Origin: Oscillospiraceae bacterium
GTDB taxonomy: Bacteria; Bacillota; Clostridia; Oscillospirales; Ruminococcaceae
Direction: 5' to 3'
DNA length: 64,000 bases
Assembly (NCBI GenBank): GCA_017555565.1
Contig: JAFZGF010000040.1
Span: 26,389 to 90,388, forward strand
Shown: in pieces, positions 1 through 7,412 of the stretch
Numbering within the stretch: position 1 is the first letter of the stretch
How the letters are laid out: each line of letters begins with the position of its first letter
Position numbers and translations under genes: made by a program
Notes under the pieces: generated by a model
Told to the model about the DNA's origin: nothing
The model's input: the letters and a program-made list of their open reading frames with translations, nothing else
Database searches by the model: none

Positions 1-173
1 ACAGCACATACTACTACAAACACTACGGCTGGCCAATAAGTCGCCACATTTCCTATAAATTCAGCGAGACTTCCAAACCAACTTTCATTAACAGCTTCTA
101 AAATGCTTTCAAAGTTCATAGCCTTGTTTTGCTCTACTGGTTCTGCCGCAACTGTTAACAATGTATATAACAT
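1..173 (-). CDS. N-terminal part of a membrane-associated protein (truncated by window edge)
   Basis: An open frame starts with ATG at 173 and runs off the left edge. An AAGAGGAGT ribosome binding site lies about 8 bases upstream. About 57 residues are visible. They have an acidic, amphipathic stretch (residues about 12-40) followed by a hydrophobic run ending WPAVVFVVVCAV that looks like the start of a membrane segment. The family is not recognised and the rest of the gene lies outside the window. Confidence 0.55.
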   Translation of the reverse strand, partial: MLYTLLTVAAEPVEQNKAMNFESILEAVNESWFGSLAEFIGNVATYWPAVVFVVVCA

Positions 174-323
174 CTATGATACTCCTCTTTTTCTTGTATT
201 TATCCATAAACCTGGAATGTTCATATTTAGTTTAATTATAACATTTTTCAACAAAAAAAGCATTATATACGGCAATTTTGCGATAAAGAAACCAGCCCGT
301 TTCCGAGCTGGCTCCATTTCACA

Positions 324-674
324 TTATGTATAAATCACTTCTCTAACCACTGCTTCCTCCGCCATTGCTTTCAGCATATTCATATGCCTTGCCCATGCCA
401 TAGCGTCCGTTTCCTTATCCGGTGCCGGATTCTTTTCAATCAGTCCTGCCATAATCACTTCCACTCTTTTCTTTGCTATCTCCTGCATCTCATACAGATG
501 CGGAAACAGTTGTTCCGTCAGCACCAGATCATCAAACACAATCGGCTTCTGCTCCCGCAGATATGCTCTGCGCATCCGTCCATACTTATTCAGCACCTTA
601 TCTTCCACTGGTTCCAATTCAATTGCAGGAATGAAATAGTCTCCTACAGGCATACAGTTTTTCTGATTCTTCAT
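324..674 (-). CDS. tnpV: TnpV-type transposon-encoded protein
   Basis: The 116-residue protein matches the TnpV family as I know it: an early YGRMRRAYLREQKP block (residues about 31-44), a middle helical region and a C-terminal WARHMNMLKAMAEEAV segment. TnpV proteins are small helical accessory proteins found in Clostridia conjugative/mobilisable transposons; their biochemical role is not settled. The start has a GGAGG site 8 bases upstream. No recombinase or other transfer gene is visible beside it, so this is probably a leftover of an element. A weak hairpin (about 291-313) follows the stop. Confidence 0.8.
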   Translation of the reverse strand: MKNQKNCMPVGDYFIPAIELEPVEDKVLNKYGRMRRAYLREQKPIVFDDLVLTEQLFPHLYEMQEIAKKRVEVIMAGLIEKNPAPDKETDAMAWARHMNMLKAMAEEAVVREVIYT

Positions 675-940
675 TGTATTTTCCTCCGTAAATCTTTATC
701 TTTTCACGGCGAAAATCGGTTCAAAACATGTAATTTTCATATCGGGGCTTTGAAAAAATTTGGCGTACAAAATGGCGTACTTGAGGGGTCTTGAGTGCCG
801 AAAAACGTTGATTTTAAAGGCTTTTTCGAGGGTCGGTTGGTATCCTGCCGTGGCAGACAAACATTACTCTGTATTTCATTTTATTTTCCTTGTTCTGAAT
901 TTATTTTATTTGATTATACACTATATCATATAAAAAAGAA
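675..940. other. Gene-free stretch upstream of tnpV, probable mobile-element debris
   Basis: No convincing coding frame is present. The left half contains a short direct repeat (TGGCGTAC at about 760-767 and 773-780) and a base composition unlike the flanking AT-rich spacer. The right half (about 870-930) is plain AT-rich sequence. The position next to tnpV suggests the edge of a decayed element; this is inference. Confidence 0.35.
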
Positions 941-960
941 AAGCGGTCAAAGACCGCTTT
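941..960 (-). terminator. Intrinsic terminator after the TSCPD gene
   Basis: AAGCGGTC and GACCGCTT form an 8-bp stem with a 3-base loop, 10 bases past the stop codon of the minus-strand gene. On that strand it is followed by a T-rich run. Confidence 0.8.
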
Positions 961-970
961 TAAAATTCTA

Positions 971-1249
971 TTAAGCTTTTGCTGCTTTTTCTTCTTCCAT
1001 TTTTGCCAGTGCTTCTTCAATTGTGATAGCAAACTGGTCTGGGCAGGAAGTTGGTTTGAACATGCAAGGTGTGCCTTTCCATTTTTCGATAACGAATTTT
1101 GCTGGCAAACCTACAACGATCTGTGACAGACCTCTTGTGTTACCGTCGCAACCGCCGATGATTTTTGCATCTGTGATGATGCCGTCTTCGTTGATTTCAA
1201 CCATTGATGCTCTTGAACAAACACCTCTGTGTCTTCTTGTATATTCCAT
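971..1249 (-). CDS. TSCPD-domain protein (TIGR03905-type)
   Basis: The 92-residue protein consists of a single TSCPD domain. The signature T67-S-C-P-D71 is present, with conserved Cys11 (GVCSR), Cys34 (GGCDGN), Cys62 and Cys69. The same domain occurs at the C terminus of some class II ribonucleotide reductases. Free-standing versions are common in Clostridia and Bacteroides and have no proven function; the four cysteines suggest metal or redox chemistry. The start has GAGGAG 9 bases upstream. It is a single-gene unit with its own terminator. Confidence 0.85.
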   Translation of the reverse strand: MEYTRRHRGVCSRASMVEINEDGIITDAKIIGGCDGNTRGLSQIVVGLPAKFVIEKWKGTPCMFKPTSCPDQFAITIEEALAKMEEEKAAKA

Positions 1250-1397
1250 ATTTATAACTCCTCTGAATTCATACTGTTTGATGATAATATATTAGCAAAA
1301 TAACCAATTTTTTTCAATATTTTTGTGATTTAATCACTATAGATCCTGCTGTATTTTTTTATGCTGAATTATACACAGTTTAATTGCCTTTTTATAA

Positions 1398-1426
1398 TTG
1401 ACATATGATTAAAAAAAATATAAAAT
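1398..1426 (+). promoter_or_regulatory. Sigma-A promoter of the membrane protein/dnaD/dnaI operon
   Basis: TTGACA (1398-1403) and TAAAAT (1421-1426) are separated by exactly 17 bases. They lie about 50 bases before the first start codon of the operon. Confidence 0.7.
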
Positions 1427-1477
1427 AGAGTTTATACGAGTTTATAATTTAAGTTTATTATATATAGGAGGATTAAA

Positions 1478-1801
1478 ATGAACGCATTTACAGCTTACGC
1501 TATTGCCGGTTTCACAAACGCTTTGATTTGCTGTTCTGCAATTGCTTTTCTTGTAAGCAAATGGACAAAGCTTAAATCCATTGTAAAAGTAGGCATTACT
1601 TACGGTGTATACGTACTTCTTGCTTTCGTTCTTTCTGCTGGCGGTAACGGACTGTTGAATCTTGATCTGGAAGTTTTCAACCTTACACTGTTCCTGTTCT
1701 ACTGTGCAGGCGGCATTTGTGCATGTATTATGATTTATGTTTTCTTTGAAAGATCAAGTCTCGGTACAAAAGCAGCAAAAATTACAAAAAGGAAAAAATA
1801 A
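1478..1801 (+). CDS. Small membrane protein of unknown function, first gene of the dnaD operon
   Basis: The 107-residue protein has three predicted membrane segments (about 5-26, 36-54, 66-90) and a basic C terminus ending KAAKITKRKK, which would be cytoplasmic. An AGGAGG site lies 7 bases before the ATG. Its stop overlaps the start of the DnaD-domain gene by one base (TAATG), so the two are translationally coupled. The family is not recognised. The context suggests a link to replication genes, but no function can be assigned. Confidence 0.75.
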   Translation: MNAFTAYAIAGFTNALICCSAIAFLVSKWTKLKSIVKVGITYGVYVLLAFVLSAGGNGLLNLDLEVFNLTLFLFYCAGGICACIMIYVFFERSSLGTKAAKITKRKK

Positions 1802-2688
1802 TGAAGTTTTATCTTCTCAAACAGGCAGTCATAGGACCACAGGTTCCTATGGCTGTTTTTGAAAATTTATATAGTTCAAAGGAAAACGATCTGAAAGTTA
1901 TCCTTTATGTACTGAACAAAGGTGAAATTGACACGCTGGACATCGCAAGAAATCTGGATATTTCCATGGCAAGTGTTCAGTCCAGCCTGCTGTATTGGAC
2001 AGACAAAGGCATAATAATGGCTGAAGATGAACAGCTGGCAAAGCCTAAAAAGAAAAAAAGGCTGTCTGCACGGGATATTCTGGCTGTATCCGACAGTCAT
2101 CCAGAAATCGAAATAATGGTAAACCGGCTGCAAAAAATATACGGCCAGGCCATTAATGAAAAAGATACAAATACTTTTATCAGCCTTTATCTTCTGGATA
2201 ATATACCGGTTGACGTTATACTTATACTTACGGGCTATTATGCACCGCTGCAAAAAGGTCCTGCCTATACCGCCAGGGTTATCAGCAACCTTTTCGAAAA
2301 GAAAGGTATCACTTCTGCAGACAAGGCAGAAGAACATATCCGCATAAACGATGCCAGGGAAAAAGCATACAGTGAAGTGTGCAGTATTTTTGGTATGGAT
2401 TGCGAAAAGCTGACTTCCAGCGAAAAAACAATTATCAATGGCTGGTACGAAAGCCTTGAAATGGATGTGGATATGATAAAATCAGCCTTTGAAACTGCCC
2501 AGGGCAATGCAAGCATAAGATATTGCAACGGCATATTGAAATCCTGGTCACAGAAAGGCTATAAAACTGTGGTTGACATACAGCAGGAACTCAGTTTCAA
2601 CAATCTCAGTGGCAAAAATATCGATGATGACAACGACCTTATTCTTAAAGGTATGAATATTGTTCCTGTATTCAACAAAGGAGAGTAA
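1801..2688 (+). CDS. DnaD-domain primosome protein
   Basis: The 295-residue protein has an N-terminal winged-helix-like region (about 20-80, with a TLDIARNLDISMASVQSSL helix-turn-helix) and two DnaD/DnaB_2-type repeats (about 108-175 and 195-270). The second carries the family hallmark GWYESLEMDVDMIKSAFE followed by RYCNGILKSW. DnaD and DnaB of low-GC Gram-positives bind DNA and recruit the replicative helicase loader at oriC and restart forks. The next gene encodes that loader type, which supports a primosome role. It starts inside the TAATG overlap with the upstream gene and is followed 3 bases later by the loader gene. Confidence 0.85.
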   Translation: MKFYLLKQAVIGPQVPMAVFENLYSSKENDLKVILYVLNKGEIDTLDIARNLDISMASVQSSLLYWTDKGIIMAEDEQLAKPKKKKRLSARDILAVSDSHPEIEIMVNRLQKIYGQAINEKDTNTFISLYLLDNIPVDVILILTGYYAPLQKGPAYTARVISNLFEKKGITSADKAEEHIRINDAREKAYSEVCSIFGMDCEKLTSSEKTIINGWYESLEMDVDMIKSAFETAQGNASIRYCNGILKSWSQKGYKTVVDIQQELSFNNLSGKNIDDDNDLILKGMNIVPVFNKGE

Positions 2689-2691
2689 TTT

Positions 2692-3669
2692 ATGAGCGGC
2701 GAAAGCTATAACAACGCCTATTCTGTTCTGGAAAACCGCAGGCTTGCCATGCGTGCAAAATATTTTGCAAAACAGGATGAAATAAACAAAAAAGTTCCAC
2801 AGGTTAGCCAGCTGACTGATGAAATAAATCACCTGGGAGCCAGCTATACTTTGGCCGTTCTTGGAAAAAACAAGCAGGAGGCTGAAAAACTGCGCAGGGA
2901 AATGGATAATCTTGATGATATGCGCACACGACTGCTGAAAGAAAACGGCTTTTCCAAAAAAGATCTGGAAATGGAATATTTCTGCCCTGTATGCAAGGAT
3001 ACCGGCTTTATAAACGGCAAAACCTGCCAATGTATGAAGGAAGAAATCACAAGACAGCGACAGAAATTCCTGACTGTGCTTTCCCCTGCACCTCAGGCTG
3101 ATTTCAGCGGTTTCAAACTGGATTACTATCCAAAAAAAGCAAAAGAATTATCCAATGGCACAATGATAGTGCCTTACAACCATATGAAGCGGATTTATGA
3201 ATACTGTGTGGCATATGCACAGCATTTTTCCACAGATAACAAAAGCCTGCTGATGCTGGGCAGCGCAGGGCTGGGTAAAACCCATCTGGCCTGTTCTATT
3301 GCAAACGAGGTTATGTCCCACGGATACACTGTAATGTACTCATCATCACAGAGTCTGTTCAGCAAAATCGAGCAGGCAAGATTTACAGATGAAGATGTGA
3401 TCAGCGATATTCTGAACTGCGATTTGTTTATACTTGATGACCTGGGTGCTGAAAGCATTACCAACTATTCATTGAGTGTTCTGTACAACATCGTAAACAC
3501 AAGAATGATTAGTGGAAAACCTTGCATCTACACATCAAACATCACATCCCAGGCAGGACTGCAGAAAAGATATGGTGAAAAAATATCTTCCCGCCTTATG
3601 GGAAGCTGTGACACCTTTTTCTTTGTTGGTGATGACATAAGAATAATAAAAAACAGAGGACAGTTATAA
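2692..3669 (+). CDS. dnaI: DnaI/DnaC-like helicase loader ATPase
   Basis: The 325-residue protein has a long N-terminal coiled region (about 20-90), a zinc cluster C98-x2-C101-x10-C112-x-C114, and an AAA+ domain. The domain has Walker A GSAGLGKTHLA (about 189-199) and Walker B LFILDDLGAE (about 245-254). DnaI loads the replicative helicase with DnaD/DnaB. IstB-like transposon ATPases share the AAA+ core but usually lack the zinc cluster and lie beside istA, which is absent here. The gene is third in the operon and its stop lies inside a terminator hairpin. Confidence 0.88.
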   Translation: MSGESYNNAYSVLENRRLAMRAKYFAKQDEINKKVPQVSQLTDEINHLGASYTLAVLGKNKQEAEKLRREMDNLDDMRTRLLKENGFSKKDLEMEYFCPVCKDTGFINGKTCQCMKEEITRQRQKFLTVLSPAPQADFSGFKLDYYPKKAKELSNGTMIVPYNHMKRIYEYCVAYAQHFSTDNKSLLMLGSAGLGKTHLACSIANEVMSHGYTVMYSSSQSLFSKIEQARFTDEDVISDILNCDLFILDDLGAESITNYSLSVLYNIVNTRMISGKPCIYTSNITSQAGLQKRYGEKISSRLMGSCDTFFFVGDDIRIIKNRGQL

Positions 3670-3683
3670 ACTGTCCTTTTTTG
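3657..3683 (+). terminator. Intrinsic terminator of the dnaD-dnaI operon
   Basis: AGGACAGTT and AACTGTCCT form a 9-bp stem with loop ATA, followed by TTTTTT. The hairpin overlaps the last codons and the stop of the loader gene. Confidence 0.9.
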
Positions 3684-3743
3684 TTGCTTATTTTGTAAAA
3701 TGATTATATAATTGAATTATTAATTCATAAAAGAGGGATTGTT

Positions 3744-4679
3744 ATGAAAGCTGTTTATTTTCTGAATACAAACAGAGGTTATGGCCATGTTTCACATACT
3801 GTATGGGATATGCTGAAAGAAGAGGGTTATTTTACAGAGCCAACCGGCTGGGATTTTGACGGCCAGGAGGTAATGAAATACTCTGACGGTAAAAATGAAT
3901 TTTTCTTTGCTCCTACCGATATAGCCGTATGTGTAGATTATCCACGCTATCTTCCGCTGATGAACAAATATTTTGCTGACTGTGATATTTCTGCAATGGT
4001 AACCTGGCACGAAGGCACAAACGCACCTGACAATGTGCTGACTGTACACTCTCTTGGAGATGTGGACAGTGGCTGCTATGGCGGCGCAAAGCCAAGACTG
4101 ATGAGAAATCTTATGATGGCATATGAAAGAAACCGTGTAGAAATGGGTCTTGAAGAATACAGCGTAGTAACAGAAGCTACACACTGGTCCGGTGTGCACA
4201 ACGGCCAGGGCGATGCTTCCCTGCTATTGCAGTTCCCTGTACCTATGCTGGATATTGAAGTAGGTTCCAGCGAAATGTGCTGGAACAACAAAGAGGCCTG
4301 CCGTGCCCTCGCCCGCAGTCTTGTTCATATTTTTGATGATGACGGCGCAAAAGTGCACAACATCCTTTGTGTAGGCGGTGTACACTTTGAACCAAACTTT
4401 GCCCAGGCTGTGTTTACACAGTGGGGCGAAAACGAAACATTCGGCGTGTCCCACATTATCGCAAACCAATGGCTTGTTTCCGGTCAGTATGAAAATGAGG
4501 AAGGCTTTGCCCGTGCCTGCAGATGTGTGGATGCAATTGAAGGTGGCATAGAGGCAATTTTCTTCCACGACAAAATGAAGGGCTGTTACAAAGACCTGGT
4601 AAGACAGCTGGGTGCACATTATAATGTGCCTATCTTCAAACATCAGAAACTGAGAACTCCTGCCGAGCTGGGATTGTAA
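3744..4679 (+). CDS. D-aminoacyl-tRNA deacylase, archaeal/plant DTD2 (GEK1) type
   Basis: The 311-residue protein shows the signature blocks of the DTD2 family (PF04414) in order: EATHWSG near residue 144 (archaeal EATHHGP), DIEVGSSEMCW near 170 (archaeal FIEIGSSEEEW), CVGGVHFEPNF near 212 (archaeal GIGGGHYAP), then FGVSHIIAN, and a C-terminal FHDKMKG...LVRQLG block. Family enzymes hydrolyse D-amino acids mis-attached to tRNA in the cytosol. The second His of the first block is Trp and the GGGHY motif is GGVHF, so this is a divergent member. Bacteria normally use the unrelated DTD1 fold, which makes it unusual. The start has GAGGG 6-7 bases upstream. A Cys-rich protein gene follows after one base. 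Confidence 0.8.
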   Translation: MKAVYFLNTNRGYGHVSHTVWDMLKEEGYFTEPTGWDFDGQEVMKYSDGKNEFFFAPTDIAVCVDYPRYLPLMNKYFADCDISAMVTWHEGTNAPDNVLTVHSLGDVDSGCYGGAKPRLMRNLMMAYERNRVEMGLEEYSVVTEATHWSGVHNGQGDASLLLQFPVPMLDIEVGSSEMCWNNKEACRALARSLVHIFDDDGAKVHNILCVGGVHFEPNFAQAVFTQWGENETFGVSHIIANQWLVSGQYENEEGFARACRCVDAIEGGIEAIFFHDKMKGCYKDLVRQLGAHYNVPIFKHQKLRTPAELGL

Positions 4680-4680
4680 T

Positions 4681-4920
4681 ATGGATAACAGCTACAAATT
4701 TTTTAACAACTCACGGTGCGAATATTACCCTTGTCACAAGGCAGATTTTCCGCTGAACTGCCTGTTCTGCTTCTGTCCTTTGTATTCAAAGGACAAGTGC
4801 CCAGGCACTCCCAGGTACATAATAGTAAACGGAGCAAAAATAAAAGACTGCTCTGACTGTGTTTTCCCCCATAAAGCAGAAAACTACGAAACCATATTAA
4901 AACTGCTGGCATCCAAGTGA
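4681..4920 (+). CDS. Cysteine-rich small-domain protein (probable metal-binding)
   Basis: The 79-residue protein fits the 'cysteine-rich small domain' family (PF04071): KFFNNSRCEYYPCHK, NCLFCFCPLYSKDKC, IKDCSDCVFPH and a final ENYETILK. Nine Cys plus His are spaced as for a zinc or iron-sulfur site. In other Clostridia this domain is often beside or fused to cobalamin-biosynthesis proteins. Here a cobalamin riboswitch begins about 45 bases downstream, which agrees with that association. It is coupled to the deacylase gene with a one-base gap and is ended by a terminator overlapping its stop. Confidence 0.85.
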   Translation: MDNSYKFFNNSRCEYYPCHKADFPLNCLFCFCPLYSKDKCPGTPRYIIVNGAKIKDCSDCVFPHKAENYETILKLLASK

Positions 4921-4933
4921 TGCCAGCTTTTTA
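4905..4933 (+). terminator. Intrinsic terminator after the Cys-rich protein
   Basis: GCTGGCATC and GATGCCAGC pair around CAAGT and are followed by TTTTTA. The hairpin includes the TGA stop codon. Confidence 0.88.
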
Positions 4934-4962
4934 TTGCTATAAACATCTAAAAATGATATACT

Positions 4963-5152
4963 TGTTATGTTCGGGGAAGCAGGTGAAAAACCTGCGCGGG
5001 CCCGCCGCCGTAATACACATATATTTTCGCCCTTGCCTGCGCCACAGCAGGGACTGGTCATTGGCAAAAGCTGAGAAGACGGGTGAAAAGTGTACAGCCG
5101 GAATATCCGAGCGATAAAACTGCACAGTTCCGCGAGTGCCGGAGGCAGTAAA
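4963..5152 (+). promoter_or_regulatory. Cobalamin (B12) riboswitch
   Basis: The conserved core is easy to recognise: GGGAAGCAGGTGAAA with its pairing ACCTGC, then GGCCCGCCGCCGTAA (family GGxCCCGCCACTGTAA) at about 4999-5013, GCCAC at 5041, and AAGCTGAGAAGACGGGTG (the B12 box) at about 5068-5086. Such RNAs repress B12 transport or synthesis genes when adenosylcobalamin is abundant. A possible expression-platform hairpin pairs ACTGC with GCAGT (about 5119-5151). No U-run follows it, so control may be at translation. The lipoprotein start is 33 bases further on. Confidence 0.9.
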
Positions 5153-5184
5153 AAAACAAAACAAAATATAAAGGAGAAACATTT

Positions 5185-5643
5185 ATGAAAACAAAACAGT
5201 TTAAAACTGCTTTGTCCAGAATCCTTTGTACAGTGCTGATTGTGGCTATGGCACTTTTTACAATCGGTTGCGGACAGCAGCAGGAAAAAGAACCAACAAA
5301 TAACCTGATGGAATTTACACAGGTGTATGAAGATGGTGCAGTAATCGGTGAAGGTGAAACAGAATTCACTCTTACAGTTACTGACAAAGATGGTAACAGC
5401 AAAAAATTTACAGTTAAGACAGACAGCAAAACTGTAGGCCAGGCACTGCAGGATGTAAAAATTATCTACGGTGAAGAAGGACCATATGGGCTGTATATAT
5501 CCGAAGTTAACGGCATTGTTGCAATTTATGAGCAGGACGGCACATACTGGGCATTTTATATCGACGGTGAATATGCAATGTCCGGTGTGGATACAACTGA
5601 TGTTGTGGCAGGTGCCAATTACGAACTGAAAGTGGAAAAATAA
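5185..5643 (+). CDS. DUF4430 (transcobalamin-like) lipoprotein, probable cobalamin-uptake component
   Basis: The 152-residue protein has a lipoprotein signal (hydrophobic stretch, then FTIGC with the lipid Cys at about residue 29) and a C-terminal DUF4430 domain. That domain contains GEEGPYGLYISEVNGI and TYWAFYIDGEYAMSGVD, the pattern of the transcobalamin/intrinsic-factor C-terminal fold. It should sit on the outer face of the membrane. The B12 riboswitch upstream and the ECF S component downstream (TAATG overlap) make cobalamin or corrinoid capture the best guess. Direct binding is inferred, not shown. Confidence 0.85.
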   Translation: MKTKQFKTALSRILCTVLIVAMALFTIGCGQQQEKEPTNNLMEFTQVYEDGAVIGEGETEFTLTVTDKDGNSKKFTVKTDSKTVGQALQDVKIIYGEEGPYGLYISEVNGIVAIYEQDGTYWAFYIDGEYAMSGVDTTDVVAGANYELKVEK

Positions 5644-6155
5644 TGAAACTGACCGCCAGAGAAATGGCTGTTTTTTCACTGCTGGGCACGATGATGTATG
5701 CATCCAAGCTGATAATGGAAGCTTTGCCTAATGTGCATTTGTTGGGCACTTTTGTAGTAACTTTTACAATTGTATACCGAAAAAAAGCACTGTACCCTAT
5801 CTACATATTTGTGCTTTTAACCGGTATTTTTTCTGGATTTGGCACCTGGTGGCTGGCATATCTATACATATGGGCTGTGCTGTGGGCCGCTGTGATGCTG
5901 ATACCCGAAAAGCTGCCGCAGAAAGCAAAAAACATACTGTATATGATTGTCTGTGCCCTGCACGGATATTGCTATGGCATACTGTATGCCCCTGCCCAGG
6001 CGCTTCTCTTTGGGCTGAATTACAAAAGTATGGTAGCCTGGATAATTGCAGGCCTGCCCTGGGATTTTATTCACGGCACAAGTAATTTTTTGTGCAGTAC
6101 AATGATACAGCCGCTGGTAAAGGCGTTGAAAATTGCAGAAAAAAACAGAAGATAA
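5643..6155 (+). CDS. ECF transporter S component, probably cobalamin-specific (CbrT-like)
   Basis: The 170-residue integral membrane protein has about six membrane segments and begins MKLTAREMAVFSLLGTMMYASK, a common start of ECF S components. S components bind a vitamin and work with a shared EcfA/A'/T module encoded elsewhere. Specificity for cobalamin is inferred from the riboswitch and the DUF4430 lipoprotein in the same operon. It starts in the TAATG overlap with the lipoprotein gene. The total length is typical for the family. Confidence 0.8.
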   Translation: MKLTAREMAVFSLLGTMMYASKLIMEALPNVHLLGTFVVTFTIVYRKKALYPIYIFVLLTGIFSGFGTWWLAYLYIWAVLWAAVMLIPEKLPQKAKNILYMIVCALHGYCYGILYAPAQALLFGLNYKSMVAWIIAGLPWDFIHGTSNFLCSTMIQPLVKALKIAEKNRR

Positions 6156-6164
6156 ACAAAGTAA

Positions 6165-6192
6165 GACCCCGACTGCAGGTCGGGGTTTTATT
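6165..6192 (+). terminator. Intrinsic terminator of the B12-uptake operon
   Basis: ACCCCGAC and GTCGGGGT form an 8-bp stem around TGCAG, followed by TTTATTGTTT. Confidence 0.88.
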
Positions 6193-6325
6193 GTTTAATA
6201 AATTCTTAGACTATGATAATACAGATAGCTTTGTCGGTGGAAAATTATATAACAATTTGATATAATGCTGTTAGGAAAATTTGAATAGGTCGAAAAGATA
6301 AGAAGAATTTATGGAGTAGCGGTAT

Positions 6326-6775
6326 ATGAAATTGATGAAAGCGGAAAGAATGCAATTAGAAAGAATTGTCGCTATATCAAAGAGAGCGTTTGATACAGAT
6401 GTAGCAGTAGGAGGCGCAGTTGGGGACTATCCACCTGAATATGATTCAGTTATCTGGCATGCGCAAATGTTAAATGAGGGACATTTGTTCCAAGCAACCG
6501 TAGATGATGTGCTCATCGGCGGAGCAATTCTTTTTCTTAGCGAAAATAAAGAATCCTTATATGTTGGAAGAATATTTGTAGACAGTTTGCATCACAAAAA
6601 AGGGTATGGCATCGCTTTAATGGAGCTGGTGGAAAAAACATATCCTAATGTGAAGGAAATAAACCTTGATACACCGATTTGGAATGTTAGAACAAATTCG
6701 TTTTATAAGAAGTTAGGGTATATTGAGCTGAAGCAAGAGGATGGTTTTTCCTTCTATCAAAAGAATTTGAAGTGA
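6326..6775 (+). CDS. GNAT-family N-acetyltransferase
   Basis: The 149-residue protein has the GNAT core: GGAILFLSENKESLYVGRIFVD (beta 4), the acetyl-CoA loop HHKKGYGIALMELVE (about 88-102; family Q/RxxGxG/A) and a C-terminal NSFYKKLGYIE block. Substrate cannot be predicted. A GGAG site lies about 9 bases before the ATG. The gene stands alone, upstream of a long gene-free hairpin region. Confidence 0.85.
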   Translation: MKLMKAERMQLERIVAISKRAFDTDVAVGGAVGDYPPEYDSVIWHAQMLNEGHLFQATVDDVLIGGAILFLSENKESLYVGRIFVDSLHHKKGYGIALMELVEKTYPNVKEINLDTPIWNVRTNSFYKKLGYIELKQEDGFSFYQKNLK

Positions 6776-7410
6776 TAATTCTTATTCCCAAAACTGTTAA
6801 TCCAATTCCAATTTAACACACAACAAAAAGCTCCCCTGTGCAATGGGAGCTGTCATTTTTGCTGGAAATGACTGAGGGGGTGTCATTCTGAAAGGCGTAG
6901 CCTTGAAGAATCGCATAACCACAGATTAATAGTCCAGCAACTCCTCCGAGCAAAATCTTTGATTTCGCCCACCTCCCCTACAAGTATGGGAGGCTTTCTT
7001 TTTATCTTTATCTATTCGCCAAATTCCAATTTATCTAATAATCAATTTATACGTATAACCACAAAACTCCCCTTATGAATCATAAGGGGAGTTGTTTTGT
7101 ATACAGACAACCACCAGCTTAGCTGGTGGAAAATGCTTTAGCTTCAAGCATTAAGCGAAGCGAAATGTCATTCCGAGCATAAGCGAGGAATCTTTGCAAT
7201 TAAATAAACATAAAAATAATTGCTCTACAGAAAGCTGTAGAGCAAAGATTCTTCGACTCGTTACACTCGCTCAGAATGACATATTACCACTTTAGTGGTT
7301 GCAGTGCGCGTAATGCAGTTGATGAATTTTCAACACCTCTTGAGAGGTGAGTCAGTAGTACGCCCTTATAGGGCTTGTGCAAACCACCAGCTTGCTGGTG
7401 GTTTTGATTT
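6776..7410. repeat. 635-bp gene-free cluster of hairpin repeats
   Basis: No plausible gene is present. There are terminator-like hairpins at 6829-6851 and 6971-6995, and a perfect 11-bp stem at 7065-7093 followed by a T-rich run. A TGTCATTCTG...GAAGAATC unit lies at 6879-6912. It is followed by the larger inverted-repeat element at 7165-7282 and the multi-hairpin segment at 7287-7410, listed separately. Palindrome CCACCAGC/GCTGGTGG occurs at 7111-7129 and again at 7384-7401, bracketing the right half. Confidence 0.75.
7165..7282. repeat. MITE-like inverted-repeat element
   Basis: The left arm begins ATGTCATTCCGAGC and ends GGAATCTTTGC. The right arm is its imperfect reverse complement, GCAAAGATTCTTCG to GCTCAGAATGACAT. 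An inner perfect 11-bp hairpin (7220-7245) sits at the centre. Units of the TGTCATTC...GAATCTTTGC type are, to my knowledge, widespread short intergenic repeats in Firmicutes. No ORF is present, so it is non-autonomous. Confidence 0.65.
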
Positions 7411-7412
7411 TT
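7287..7412 (+). ncRNA. Candidate structured RNA or IS200/IS605-type end with serial hairpins
   Basis: Four small hairpins follow one another: CCAC/GTGG (7287-7298), CACCTCT/AGAGGTG (7334-7349), GCCC/GGGC (7362-7374) and CCACCAGC/GCTGGTGG (7384-7401), the last followed by TTTTGATTTTTA. The layout (stable hairpins ending in a terminator-like stem and T-run) fits a short structured RNA or the right end of an IS200/IS605-like element. No transposase or TnpB is present. Both readings are inference. Confidence 0.35.

Noticed and set aside
103-333. Plus-strand 76-codon ORF at the left edge
   Set aside because: It is antisense to the truncated minus-strand gene, which has a clear AAGAGGAGT site.
4897-5703. 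A 268-codon minus-strand ORF over the B12 riboswitch
   Set aside because: It runs antisense through the riboswitch and the lipoprotein gene, is Cys/Phe-rich and has no start signals.
6829-7410. CRISPR array
   Set aside because: The repeats are palindromes of different sequence and spacing, with no regular spacer units and no cas genes.
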